A DNA stretch of 64,000 nucleotides, taken from assembly GCA_903901045.1 (NCBI GenBank), contig CAIUPP010000023.1, positions 1 through 64,000 of the forward strand. Reading direction: 5' to 3'. Shown here one piece after another: positions 52,097 to 60,249 of this stretch. The notes beneath the pieces are model-generated. The model ran no database searches. It worked only from the letters and a program-made list of their open reading frames with translations, and had not been told where the DNA came from. A program made the translations under genes and the position numbers. Origin of the DNA: an uncultured Planctomycetota bacterium (GTDB lineage Bacteria; Planctomycetota; Brocadiia; CAIUPP01). Each line of letters starts with the position of its first letter. Position 1 is the stretch's first letter.

Positions 52097-53650
52097 CTAC
52101 AAGCTCGCCGCGCGTGCCTTGCTCCCCTTAACGACCGGCTTCCTCCCCCGCGACAGGGAGGAGTTGATCGCCTTGAGGTACGCCAAAGCGCTGGCCTGAA
52201 TTATGTCCGTGCTGACGCCGCGAGCCAGGATGCTCCGGCCATCCACTTCCACCTCGACGCTCACCTCTCCCTGGGCGTCCTTGCCCACGGTGACGGCCCG
52301 AATGCGGTAGTCCTTCAACCGCGCTTTGACCCCCGTGAGCCGCTCAATCGCCTTGTACAGGGCATCCACCGGGCCATCCCCGGTTGAGGCATCCTGCAAG
52401 CTCTCCCCCTTGAGGTTCAGAAGCCGCACGGTGGCCGTCGGGATGGAGTGCGTGCCGCTGCTGATTTGGACGCTCTCCAGCCGGTACGTCTCCTCCACCT
52501 GGGCGAACTCATCCTCGAGGATCGCCTGCACGTCCTCATCGTAAACCACTTTCTTCTTATCGGCCAGGATTTTGAAGCGGTCGTACGCGACGATCAACTG
52601 CTCGTCGGTGAGTTTGAATCCGAGGTCCTCCGCGCGCACGCGCAAGGCGTGGCGGCCGGAGTGCTTGCCGAGCACCAGGCTGCTGCGCGGGACGCCGACG
52701 TCCTCGGGGAGCATGATTTCGTACGTGCGGCGTTCCTTGAGCATCCCATCCTGGTGGATGCCCGACTCATGGGCGAAGGCGTTCTCCCCCACGATGGCCT
52801 TGTTGCGCTGCACTTGCATGCCGGTGAGGGTGCTGACCATCCGGCTGGTGGCGAACAACTTGGGGGTGGCGATGCCGGTGTCGCATTGGAAATAGTCGCG
52901 GCGCGTCTTGATCGCCATGACAATTTCCTCCAGCGAGGCGTTCCCCGCGCGCTCACCCAACCCGTTGATGGTGCACTCCACCTGGTCCGCCCCGGCCATG
53001 ACGGCGGCGAGGCTGTTGGCCACGCCCAAGCCGAGGTCGTTGTGGCAATGCACGCTGATGACCGCTTTGCCGATGTTGGAAACGGTCTCCCGGAGGCTGC
53101 GGATCGTCGCGGCGTACTGTTCGGGCATGGCGTAGCCGACGGTGTCGGGAATGTTCACCGTCGTCGCGCCCGCGTCGATGACCGCCTCCACCACTTCGGC
53201 CAGGAAATCCGGCTCGGTGCGCGAGGCGTCCTCGGGCGAGAACTCGATGTCCCGGGTGTACTTCCCGGCGTGGCGCACGCTGTCCACGGCGATGCGGACG
53301 ATTTCGGACTTCGCCTTGCGGAGCTTGAATTTCCGGTGGATCTCGCTGGTGGCGCAGAAGACGTGGATGCGCGGCTTGCGCGCTTTGGCCAACGCCTCGC
53401 CGGCGCGGTCGATATCCTTCTCGACCGAACGCGCCAAAGCGCAGATCGTCGGGCCTTTGACCGCCTGCGCAATGGCCTGCACCGCCTCGAAGTCGCCGGG
53501 GGAAGTGATCGGGAAACCGGCTTCGATCACGTCCACCTTCAATTGCGCCAACTGGCGGGCGATCTGGATTTTTTCCGGGAGGTTCAGGCTGGCGCCGGGG
53601 GATTGCTCGCCATCCCGCAGCGTGGTGTCGAAGATGATGATGTGTCGCAT
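52097..53650 (-). CDS. leuA: 2-isopropylmalate synthase
   Basis: 517 residues, normal for the long LeuA type. Catalytic N-terminal TIM barrel starts IIIFDTTLRDGEQSPGASL with HCHNDLGLGVANS, GLGERAGNASLEE and HESGIHQDGMLK; the C-terminal allosteric domain (from about 390) ends in the STDIIQASALAYLKAINSS region. First committed step of leucine synthesis, feedback-controlled by leucine by family knowledge. ATG 53650 has GGAGA seven bases upstream. Lies 0.6 kb from ilvC with a HicB-like remnant between. Confidence 0.96.
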   Translation of the reverse strand: MRHIIIFDTTLRDGEQSPGASLNLPEKIQIARQLAQLKVDVIEAGFPITSPGDFEAVQAIAQAVKGPTICALARSVEKDIDRAGEALAKARKPRIHVFCATSEIHRKFKLRKAKSEIVRIAVDSVRHAGKYTRDIEFSPEDASRTEPDFLAEVVEAVIDAGATTVNIPDTVGYAMPEQYAATIRSLRETVSNIGKAVISVHCHNDLGLGVANSLAAVMAGADQVECTINGLGERAGNASLEEIVMAIKTRRDYFQCDTGIATPKLFATSRMVSTLTGMQVQRNKAIVGENAFAHESGIHQDGMLKERRTYEIMLPEDVGVPRSSLVLGKHSGRHALRVRAEDLGFKLTDEQLIVAYDRFKILADKKKVVYDEDVQAILEDEFAQVEETYRLESVQISSGTHSIPTATVRLLNLKGESLQDASTGDGPVDALYKAIERLTGVKARLKDYRIRAVTVGKDAQGEVSVEVEVDGRSILARGVSTDIIQASALAYLKAINSSLSRGRKPVVKGSKARAASL

Positions 53651-53743
53651 GGTTTTCTCCGTAACAGGGGCCGACTGCATGACCGGCGGCCTTCGCAGCG
53701 AAGACCGCTCTGGAACGTCCTTCAGGCAGAGGGCGCCAGCACA

Positions 53744-53789
53744 CCGCGGCGGATGGAGCCGGTCGCAGGAGACCGGCAAACCGCCGCGG
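53744..53789 (-). promoter_or_regulatory. Nested hairpin upstream of leuA
   Basis: Outer arms CCGCGGCGG (53744-53752) / CCGCCGCGG (53781-53789), inner hairpin GCCGGTC-GCAGGA-GACCGGC (53758-53777). It lies about 100 bases before the leuA start in the untranslated region. No T run follows, so it is either a leader structure or a repeat palindrome. Confidence 0.4.
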
Positions 53790-53859
53790 CAAACACCTCG
53801 TGACTATTTTGGCGAGCCAAGCATGAGCACATCAAGTGGTCCTTGCCGAGTGTTCAGGA

Positions 53860-54071
53860 TCATACGCCGTCAAACGCTTTGAGAAGGTCACCGCGCAAAA
53901 CATCCTGGGCTATTGCCCAAACGTCTCAATGTGGAACTGGAGCGCGGACTTGAGGTCCGCCACCGCCGCCTCGTACGTGTCACCCTCCCCGACAATCACG
54001 CCCTTGACTCCAAGCGGATAGGCGACGTACCCGTCGGGGTGCTTTTCAACCACAATCTTGAGCATTCTCAT
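53860..54071 (-). pseudogene. HicB-like antitoxin, probably frameshifted
   Basis: From ATG 54071 (GGAGG ten bases upstream; ATG 54065 also possible) a 53-residue HicB-like protein reads MRMLKIVVEKHPDGYVAYPL, GVKGVIVGEGDTYEAAVADL, KSALQFHIETFGQ and stops at 53910. Directly after, the other frame continues AQDVLRGDLLKAFDGV to 53860, resembling the missing C-terminal tail. This suggests one frameshift. No HicA-type toxin gene is adjacent, so the pair may be decayed or this is an orphan short HicB protein. Confidence 0.55.
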
Positions 54072-54218
54072 GGATCACCAACCTCCTCACTCAGGTACCC
54101 CATCATATCATGGGCTACCTGCAAGGCCAACGTCTTTCATCTCCTCAGACGCGAACGCCGAAGCTTGCTTGGGCTCCGGCGTTCGCGGCACGGCCTGTGG
54201 TGTCCCTCGCGGGGGACG

Positions 54219-55298
54219 TTACTTCTTCGCCTTCTTGCCGGACGCCTTGCCCCAGTTCTCCGGGCGCAGGGAGCGGACGGCTTCGCCCGCCCGCCACATT
54301 TCGGAGTCGTGGATGACCTTGAGCTCTTTGCCCAGTTTCTGGCGATAGTCCGGAGCGCTGTTGATCTTGAGCGTGCGCGCGCACTCCTTGCCGGTCTTGA
54401 CGGAGTTGTACAGATTCTTGAAGACGGGCTCGACGGCCTTCCTGAAGATCGGGGACCAGTCGAGCGCGCCGCGCTGCGCCGTGGTGGAGCAGTTGGCGAA
54501 CATCCAGTCCATCCCGTTCTCCCCCACCAGCCGGATGAGGCTCTGGGTCAGTTCCTCGACGGTCTCGTTGAACGCTTCGCTGGGGGTGTGGCCGTGCTTG
54601 CGAAGCTCGTTGTACTGGGCTTCCATCACGCCATCCAGGCAGCCCATGAGCACGCCGCGCTCGCCGACGAGATCGCTGGTGACTTCATGATCGAACGTGG
54701 TCGGGAAGAGGAATCCGCTGCCGATGGCCACGCCGAGGGCCAGGGTGCGCTCGAGCGCGCGGCCGGTGGCGTCCTGGAAGACGGCGAACGAGCTGTTGAT
54801 GCCGCTGCCGGAGAGGAAGTTGCGGCGCACGCTCGTGCCGGAGCCCTTCGGCGCAACCAGGATGACGTCAATGTTCTTGGGCGGAATCACCTTGGTCTGC
54901 TTCTTGTACACGATCGAGAAGCCGTGGCTGAAGTAGAGCGCCTTGCCCGCGGTCAAGTGCTTCTTGACGCGCGGCCAGAGGATTTTCTGTGCGGCGTCGC
55001 TGACGAGGTATTGGATGATGGTGGCGCGCTGGACGGCCTCTTCGATGTCGAAGAGGGTCTTGCCCGGCTTCCAGCCATCCTTGACGGCCTTGTCCCAGTA
55101 GAACTTATCGCTCTTGGACTGGCCGATGATGACCGGCACGCCGTTGTCGCGCATATTGAGCGCCTGGGCGGGGCCCTGGACGCCGTATCCGAGGACGGCG
55201 ATCACTTCATCCTTGAGCACTTTGCGGGCGCGAGCGAGGGGGAATTCATCGCGCGTCACCACGGTTTCCCACACGCCGCCGAAATTCATCTTGGCCAT
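54219..55298 (-). CDS. ilvC: Ketol-acid reductoisomerase
   Basis: 359 residues. N-terminal Rossmann domain with VIAVLGYGVQGPAQALNMRD and the cofactor-selecting loop IGQSKSDKFYWD; then APKGSGTSVR and the knotted C-terminal domain with LGVAIGSGF, DLVGERGVLMG and ANCSTTAQRGALDW. Uses NAD(P)H to make dihydroxyisovalerate or dihydroxymethylvalerate. AGGAG seven bases before ATG 55298. Downstream of ilvB and ilvH in one cluster; a 124-base gap separates it from ilvH. Confidence 0.95.
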   Translation of the reverse strand: MAKMNFGGVWETVVTRDEFPLARARKVLKDEVIAVLGYGVQGPAQALNMRDNGVPVIIGQSKSDKFYWDKAVKDGWKPGKTLFDIEEAVQRATIIQYLVSDAAQKILWPRVKKHLTAGKALYFSHGFSIVYKKQTKVIPPKNIDVILVAPKGSGTSVRRNFLSGSGINSSFAVFQDATGRALERTLALGVAIGSGFLFPTTFDHEVTSDLVGERGVLMGCLDGVMEAQYNELRKHGHTPSEAFNETVEELTQSLIRLVGENGMDWMFANCSTTAQRGALDWSPIFRKAVEPVFKNLYNSVKTGKECARTLKINSAPDYRQKLGKELKVIHDSEMWRAGEAVRSLRPENWGKASGKKAKK

Positions 55299-55422
55299 CT
55301 CAATCTCCTGTCCTGTGAATGTCCGCTGCCGGGCGCGCCCTGCGGCGGCGCCGCCCCAACAGCCATAATCCGTTGTAGAGCTTCAGAATGCTAACAAACC
55401 GGCGAATACGAATCAAGCAACG

Positions 55423-55899
55423 CTATCCGCCGCGCGCCATCGCAACCAGTCCCGTGCGCACCATTTCCCGGATGCCGTACGGGCGCATCATCTCGACGAA
55501 CGCGTCCACCTTGGCCTCCGGCCCGGAAAGCTCGACCATCATGTCTCCCGGGGAGATGTCCACCACCTTCCCTTCGAAGACTTCGACCAGGGCGACCACC
55601 TGCTGGCGGTTCTCGTTGTTGCAGCCGACTTTGATGAGCGCCTGCTCGCGCTGGACGATATCCTTCCCGGCGAAGTCGCTGACCTTGATGACGTCAATGA
55701 CCTTGCCGAGCTGCTTGCGCACCTGCTCCAGAATCGCGTCGTCGCCGGCGACCACGATGGTCATGCGCGACAGCGCCGGGTTCTCCGTCCGCCCGACCGT
55801 GAGAGAGTCAATGTTGAACCCACGGCTGCTGAACAGCCCGGCGATGTGCGACAGGACGCCGGATTTGTTTTCGACGATGGCGCTGATCACATGTCTCAT
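55423..55899 (-). CDS. ilvH: Acetolactate synthase small (regulatory) subunit
   Basis: 158 residues. N-terminal ACT domain RHVISAIVENKSGVLSHIAGL with SRGFNIDSLTVG, then ALIKVGCNNENRQQV and a C-terminal domain with PYGIREMVRTGLVAMARGG. Provides valine feedback to IlvB. ATG 55899 has AGGAG-like sequence (CAAAGGAGCGG) upstream. It lies 52 bases after ilvB, the gap holding short tandem words. Confidence 0.95.
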   Translation of the reverse strand: MRHVISAIVENKSGVLSHIAGLFSSRGFNIDSLTVGRTENPALSRMTIVVAGDDAILEQVRKQLGKVIDVIKVSDFAGKDIVQREQALIKVGCNNENRQQVVALVEVFEGKVVDISPGDMMVELSGPEAKVDAFVEMMRPYGIREMVRTGLVAMARGG

Positions 55900-55915
55900 T
55901 GGCCGCTCCTTTGTG

Positions 55916-55948
55916 TTTCGTCATTCATCCTTCGTGCTTCGTCATTTC
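55916..55948. repeat. Tandem word TTCGTCATTC / CTTCGTG
   Basis: TTTCGTCATTCATCCTTCGTG and CTTCGTCATTTCC, in the ilvB-ilvH gap. Same word family as 109-199 and 25434-25467. Confidence 0.6.
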
Positions 55949-55951
55949 CAA

Positions 55952-57625
55952 TCATGCCATTCCGCCGATCATCCGGTTGATCGCCTGCCCGGCAGGGACC
56001 ATCGGGAAGACGTTCTCTTCCTGCTCGACGTGGACGTCGAGAATCACCGGCCCCGGCGTGCGCAAGGTCTTCTGGAGCGCGTCGCCGACTTCGCCCGGGT
56101 CGGTGATACGGTAGCCGGTGGCCCCGTACGCGTCGGCCAGCTTCACGAAATCCGGCGTCGCGCACAGAATGGTCTGGCTGTAGCGATGCTTGTAGAACAA
56201 TTCCTGCCACTGGCGCACCATGCCCAGGCAGCCGTTGTTCAAGATGACGATCTTGACCGGCAGCTTGTACTGGACCGCCGTGCCGAGTTCCTGGATGTTC
56301 ATCTGGATCGAGCCATCCCCGGCGATATCCACAACGCAGCGGTCCGGCCAGGCGACCTGCGCGCCCAGCGCCGCCGGGAAGCCGAAGCCCATCGTCCCCA
56401 GGCCGCCGCTGGAGATCAGCGTGCGCGGCCTGCGGAAGGTGTACCAGAGCGCCGTCCACATCTGGTTCTGGCCGACTTCCGTGGCGATGATGGCGTCCTG
56501 CGGCGCCATCTTGCAGAGCTGCTGAATCACCGACTGCGGCTTGATGCGCCCGCCGTTGCCGTTGTAATTGAGCGGGTGCTTGCGTTTCCAGTCTTCAATC
56601 TGCGTGTGCCAGGCCTCGCGCGCGGAGTGCGTGACCAGCGGCAGCATCTCCGTAAGGATGGATTTGGCATCGCCGACCACGGGGATGTGGGCGCGGACGT
56701 TCTTGCTGATCGACGTCGGGTCGATGTCAATGTGAATGACCTTCGCCGAGGGGGCGAAGCTGTCCACGCGGCCGGTGACGCGGTCGTCGAAGCGCGCGCC
56801 AACGGCGATGATCAGGTCGGACTCCGTGACGGCGTAATTGGCCGCGGCGGTGCCGTGCATGCCGAGCATTCCCAGGCTGAGGCGGTGGTCGCCGGGGAAG
56901 GCGCCCAGCCCCATCAGCGTCATGGTGACCGGGACGTTCGCCGCCTCGGCCAGCTTGCGCACCTCCTCGTGCGCGCCCGCGGTGATGACTCCCCCGCCGA
57001 CGTAGAGGACCGGGCGCAGCGATTCGTTGATCGCCGCCGCGGCGCTCTTGATCTGGCGCGAGTGGCCCTCCGTGACCGGCTTGTATCCCGGCAGATGCAT
57101 CGTGCGGTCCGGCTCGCCTTCCAACTCCGAGGTCGTGATATCGACGGGAACGTCGACGACCACCGGGCCGGGGCGGCCCGTGCTGGCGATGTGGAACGCC
57201 TCTTTGATGACGCGCGCGAGGTCGCGGATGTCCTTGACCAGGTAGTTGTGCTTGGTGATCGGGCGCGTGATGCCGGTGACATCCGCCTCCTGGAAGGCGT
57301 CGTTGCCGATGAGGTTGGTCTTGACCTGCCCGGTGATGGCGACCATCGGGACGCTGTCCATGTTGGCGGTGGCGATGCCGGTGGTGAGATTGGTTGCGCC
57401 GGGGCCGCTGGTGGCGATGCAGACGCCGACGCGGCCGCTGCTGCGCGCGTAACCGTCCGCCGCATGCGCGGCGCCCTGCTCGTGCCGGGTGAGGTAGAAC
57501 TTCACCGGCGCGTCATAAAGGACGTCGAACAGCGGCAGGACCGACCCGCCCGGATAGCCGAAGATGTGCTCGACTCCCTCGTTGATGAGCGAGTCCACCA
57601 GTATCTGCGCGCCCTTGGTTGCCAT
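55952..57625 (-). CDS. ilvB: Acetolactate synthase large (catalytic) subunit
   Basis: 557 residues. ThDP enzyme: HIFGYPGGSVLPLFD, the catalytic E49 of LTRHEQGAAHAADGYAR, GPGATNLTTGIA, and the ThDP/Mg motif AGDGSIQMNIQELGT...ILNN. First common step of valine, leucine and isoleucine synthesis. ATG 57625 has AAAGG seven bases upstream (an ATG at 57664 is in frame but unlikely). Its mRNA begins about 300 bases earlier with a leader peptide and attenuator. Confidence 0.97.
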   Translation of the reverse strand: MATKGAQILVDSLINEGVEHIFGYPGGSVLPLFDVLYDAPVKFYLTRHEQGAAHAADGYARSSGRVGVCIATSGPGATNLTTGIATANMDSVPMVAITGQVKTNLIGNDAFQEADVTGITRPITKHNYLVKDIRDLARVIKEAFHIASTGRPGPVVVDVPVDITTSELEGEPDRTMHLPGYKPVTEGHSRQIKSAAAAINESLRPVLYVGGGVITAGAHEEVRKLAEAANVPVTMTLMGLGAFPGDHRLSLGMLGMHGTAAANYAVTESDLIIAVGARFDDRVTGRVDSFAPSAKVIHIDIDPTSISKNVRAHIPVVGDAKSILTEMLPLVTHSAREAWHTQIEDWKRKHPLNYNGNGGRIKPQSVIQQLCKMAPQDAIIATEVGQNQMWTALWYTFRRPRTLISSGGLGTMGFGFPAALGAQVAWPDRCVVDIAGDGSIQMNIQELGTAVQYKLPVKIVILNNGCLGMVRQWQELFYKHRYSQTILCATPDFVKLADAYGATGYRITDPGEVGDALQKTLRTPGPVILDVHVEQEENVFPMVPAGQAINRMIGGMA

Positions 57626-57679
57626 ATCTGACCTTTCTATAAGAACGGCGATTTCTTGTAACATTCCTGCGAGTTAACG

Positions 57680-57740
57680 TCAACACGGACGGAGACACGG
57701 ACGACGGCACGGACAAAAACACGAACGGAAAACGACAAAC
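57680..57740. repeat. Tandem words CACGGACGGA / ACGAACGG
   Basis: AACACGGACGGAGACACGGA and following GACGGCACGGAC repeats between the attenuator and ilvB. Same family as 61620-61656. Confidence 0.6.
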
Positions 57741-57773
57741 AAAAAAACCCGCCGCCGGGTTCCCGGCGACGGG
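57741..57773 (-). terminator. ilvB attenuator terminator
   Basis: Minus strand CCCGTCGCCGGG (57773-57762), AA, CCCGGCGGCGGG (57759-57748): a 12-bp stem with one G-U, then seven T (57747-57741). The 5' arm plus one base can instead pair over 12 positions (two G-U) with 57819-57808, the last codons of the leader peptide gene, giving a mutually exclusive antiterminator. Confidence 0.9.
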
Positions 57774-57805
57774 TCTGTGATTTCCAGGTCGGCTTTCCCT
57801 GTCCC

Positions 57806-57904
57806 TCACCCGCCACCGGCGGCGCGTACAAGTACCAGTCCTACCGTCACAGGGGTGACGGCGGCGGTAATCGGCGCCAGAGCCAGCAGCAGATTGCGAG
57901 ACAT
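57806..57904 (-). CDS. ilvB leader peptide (branched-chain amino acid attenuator)
   Basis: 32-residue frame from ATG 57904 (AAGGA upstream) reading MSRNLLLALAPITAAVTPVT then VGLVLVRAAGGG. About a third of residues are Leu, Val or Ile, including LLLAL and VGLVLV, exactly what a ribosome-sensing attenuator of BCAA genes needs. It ends 33 bases before the terminator stem, and its final codons hold the antiterminator strand. A ribosome stalled at early Leu codons would leave that strand free; one reaching the stop would cover it. Mechanism is inferred from layout. Confidence 0.85.
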   Translation of the reverse strand: MSRNLLLALAPITAAVTPVTVGLVLVRAAGGG

Positions 57905-57937
57905 GGTTGTCCTTCTTAACTAACCTTTACTTAGCAC

Positions 57938-57966
57938 AATGTACGCCAACGTACGGTTGTTGTCAA
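57938..57966 (-). promoter_or_regulatory. Sigma-70-type promoter of the ilv leader
   Basis: Minus strand TTGACA (57966-57961), 17 bases, TACATT (57943-57938). Predicted start near 57931, 27 bases before the leader ATG. The spacer holds an imperfect palindrome CAACCGTACGTTG. Confidence 0.8.
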
Positions 57967-58003
57967 GGGGCTGTGCCTCACACGGAAGCAACTCGCCGTC
58001 CGA

Positions 58004-58023
58004 GGGCGCAGCATGCTGCGCCC
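58004..58023. repeat. GCATGC palindrome, type A copy 3
   Basis: GGGCGCAGCATGCTGCGCCC followed by CTACATA, 27 bases beyond the RNase Y stop. Confidence 0.85.
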
Positions 58024-58049
58024 CTACATACCGAAAAGAAGTCTCTCGT

Positions 58050-59621
58050 TCAGTGCGCCACTTCCACGAACCGGCTTTCCCGGATGAGCGTCACCTTCAC
58101 CTCGCCGGGGTAGGTCATCTCGGTTTCGATTTCCTTGGCGATATCGCGGCACATCTTGGCGGCGATCTTGTCGTCCACGCGCTCGGCCCCGACGATCACG
58201 CGCACTTCGCGACCGGCGCGGATGGCGTAAGCCACTTCGACGCCGGGGAACGCGCCGGCGATCTCTTCCAGGCGCTCCAGGCGCTTGACGTACTTCTCCA
58301 GCGTCTCGCGGCGCGCGCCGGGACGGGCCGCGCTGATGGCGTCGGCCGCGCTGACCAGCACGCAGTAGATATTGGCCGCTTCCTGATCGTCGTGGTGGCC
58401 GGCGATGGCCTCGACCACTTCGGGCGACTCGCCGCACTTGCGGGCCATGTCGGCGCCGATCTGCGGATGCGAGCCTTCGATCTCCTGGTCCACCGACTTG
58501 CCGATGTCGTGGAGCAACCCGCAGCGCTTGGCCAACTGGATGTCCAGCCCCAGCTCCGCCGCCATCGTGCCGGCCAGGTGGGCCACTTCGATGGAGTGCT
58601 GCAACTGGTTCTGCCCGTAGCTGGTGCGATACTTGAGGCGGCCCAGGCACTCGATCTCCATCGGATGCAGATTGTGAAGCCCGACGTCGAACGCGGCCTG
58701 CTTGCCGGTTTCCAGAATGACCTGCTCCATTTCCTTCTTGGTCTGCTCGACGACCTCTTCGATGCGGGCAGGGTGGATGCGGCCGTCGCGGACGAGTTTC
58801 TCCATCGCGCGGCGGGCCATCTCGCGGCGCACGCCGTCGAAACCGCTGATGACCACCACGCCGGGGGTGTCGTCCACGACCACGTCGAGGCCGGTGGCCT
58901 TTTCGAAGGCGCGGATGTTGCGCCCTTCGCGGCCGATGATGCGCCCCTTCATGTCGTCGCTGGGAAGTTCGACCGCGGCCACGACGCTTTCGGTGCAGTG
59001 GTCGGCGGCATAGCGCTGGATGGCGATGCCGAGAATCTTGCGCGCCTGACGCTCGGCGTTCTCCTTGGCCTCGTTGACGTAGCGCGAGACCATCTCCGCG
59101 CTTTCCTTCTGGAGTTCCGTTTCCAGCTTGCGCAGGAGCATCTGCTGCGCTTCATCGCGGGAGAGGCCGGCGACCTTCTGCAGCGTCGCCTTCTCCTGCT
59201 CCATCAACACTTCCAACTGGGCTTGTTCTTCGCTGATCTCCTTGCGCTTGAGCGCCAGGTTGCGCTCCAGAGTCTCAATGTAATTCTCTTTCTTGGTGAG
59301 CAGATCCACCTTGTGCTCGAGTCCGTCCTCGCGCTTGGCGACGCGCTTCTCTAGCTCGCGCAGTTCGGTGCGCTGCGCATTCGCTTCGGTCTCGAATTCA
59401 TCCCGCCGCTTGAGGAACTCCTCCTTGGAGGAGATGTCGGCGGCTCTCCGGGTGCGATCCGCTTCCTCTTTGGCATCCGCGATAATACGCTTGGCCTGAC
59501 TCAGTGCGGTGGTGGCGCGCAGCTTGCTGCCGATCAGGAGCGCGGCGGCGCCGATCAGAGCGCCCGCGCCCACGGCCAACGCGATCCACAATCCATTTGA
59601 TGCTTCAGCGAGGTAAACCAT
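58050..59621 (-). CDS. rny: Ribonuclease Y
   Basis: 523 residues, typical. N-terminal membrane helix ([21 protein letters not shown]), a long coiled coil with [22 protein letters not shown] domain ([21 protein letters not shown]) and HD phosphohydrolase domain ([25 protein letters not shown]). Membrane-bound endoribonuclease starting mRNA decay. A promoter and about 500 bases of untranslated sequence precede it (see 59622-60160). Confidence 0.97.
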   Translation of the reverse strand: MVYLAEASNGLWIALAVGAGALIGAAALLIGSKLRATTALSQAKRIIADAKEEADRTRRAADISSKEEFLKRRDEFETEANAQRTELRELEKRVAKREDGLEHKVDLLTKKENYIETLERNLALKRKEISEEQAQLEVLMEQEKATLQKVAGLSRDEAQQMLLRKLETELQKESAEMVSRYVNEAKENAERQARKILGIAIQRYAADHCTESVVAAVELPSDDMKGRIIGREGRNIRAFEKATGLDVVVDDTPGVVVISGFDGVRREMARRAMEKLVRDGRIHPARIEEVVEQTKKEMEQVILETGKQAAFDVGLHNLHPMEIECLGRLKYRTSYGQNQLQHSIEVAHLAGTMAAELGLDIQLAKRCGLLHDIGKSVDQEIEGSHPQIGADMARKCGESPEVVEAIAGHHDDQEAANIYCVLVSAADAISAARPGARRETLEKYVKRLERLEEIAGAFPGVEVAYAIRAGREVRVIVGAERVDDKIAAKMCRDIAKEIETEMTYPGEVKVTLIRESRFVEVAH

Positions 59622-60249
59622 GACGCCCTACCCTTTCCCAAAAACGTCAAGCGGACGACATGCTGGGCGCGAGGAAAAGGGTTGGGAAGCGGGGGGACAG
59701 GCAGGCGCGTCTGGACGAAGGAGTCCTACCGGCGTCGCCACAAGGGCAGCGTATCAACCTGGCTCTGCGCGCGACGGCGCAGCGGCGGCTCACCGGTGTG
59801 ACGGCGGAGAGCCACGCGAACAGGGATCAACGATGCCGATGCGACGCGAACCGAACAGGGATCCTCCGCAAGGATAGGCTCAACAATCCAGTGGAGCACC
59901 CGACAGAGCAACATAAGCAGAAACGCAAGCAGACGCGGTTGTTCCGCGTCCCGCAAGCGCTCATGCCGGCGCTCAAACTCAAGGTGCTCAAACATGTCTC
60001 GTTTGCCCGATCTTCCAGAACCGCAGGTCTTAACGACGCTTGTCTGTTGTCTTTCCCGCTTCCGCGGCCTTATCCGCACGCAGCTTCTCAAGCGTGCTAC
60101 GGCATACTTTGTCGCCGCGTAAGCAAGCGCATTATAACGGTTTCGGGATGGTTCCGTCAATGCAAATTTTCACACGCTAATCATTGCAGGCCGCACGTGT
60201 TACGTCTGGCCATGCAATCGTCAGCCTGATTGGGATGGTCCGCGCCCCG
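59622..60249. other. Long non-coding region upstream of rny
   Basis: No convincing protein gene. On the minus strand a strong promoter (60131-60160) points into this region. Stem-loops include ACGCGG-AACAA-CCGCGT near 59935-59955 and a repeated block with GTTGATCCCTGTTCG. It could be the rny leader, a separate small RNA or both. 6S RNA and zapA often lie beside rny, but neither can be recognised here. Confidence 0.5.
60131..60160 (-). promoter_or_regulatory. Sigma-70-type promoter upstream of rny
   Basis: Minus strand TTGACG (60160-60155), 18 bases, TATAAT (60136-60131). Predicted start about 500 bases before the rny ATG. Confidence 0.75.

Noticed and set aside
59726-60160. 144-codon minus-strand frame upstream of rny
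   Set aside because: Its start lies on top of the promoter elements, the product is Arg-rich without motifs, and no ribosome site is present.
59622-60160. 6S RNA or zapA beside rny
   Set aside because: Location is suggestive, but I could not recognise the 6S closing stems or a ZapA sequence.
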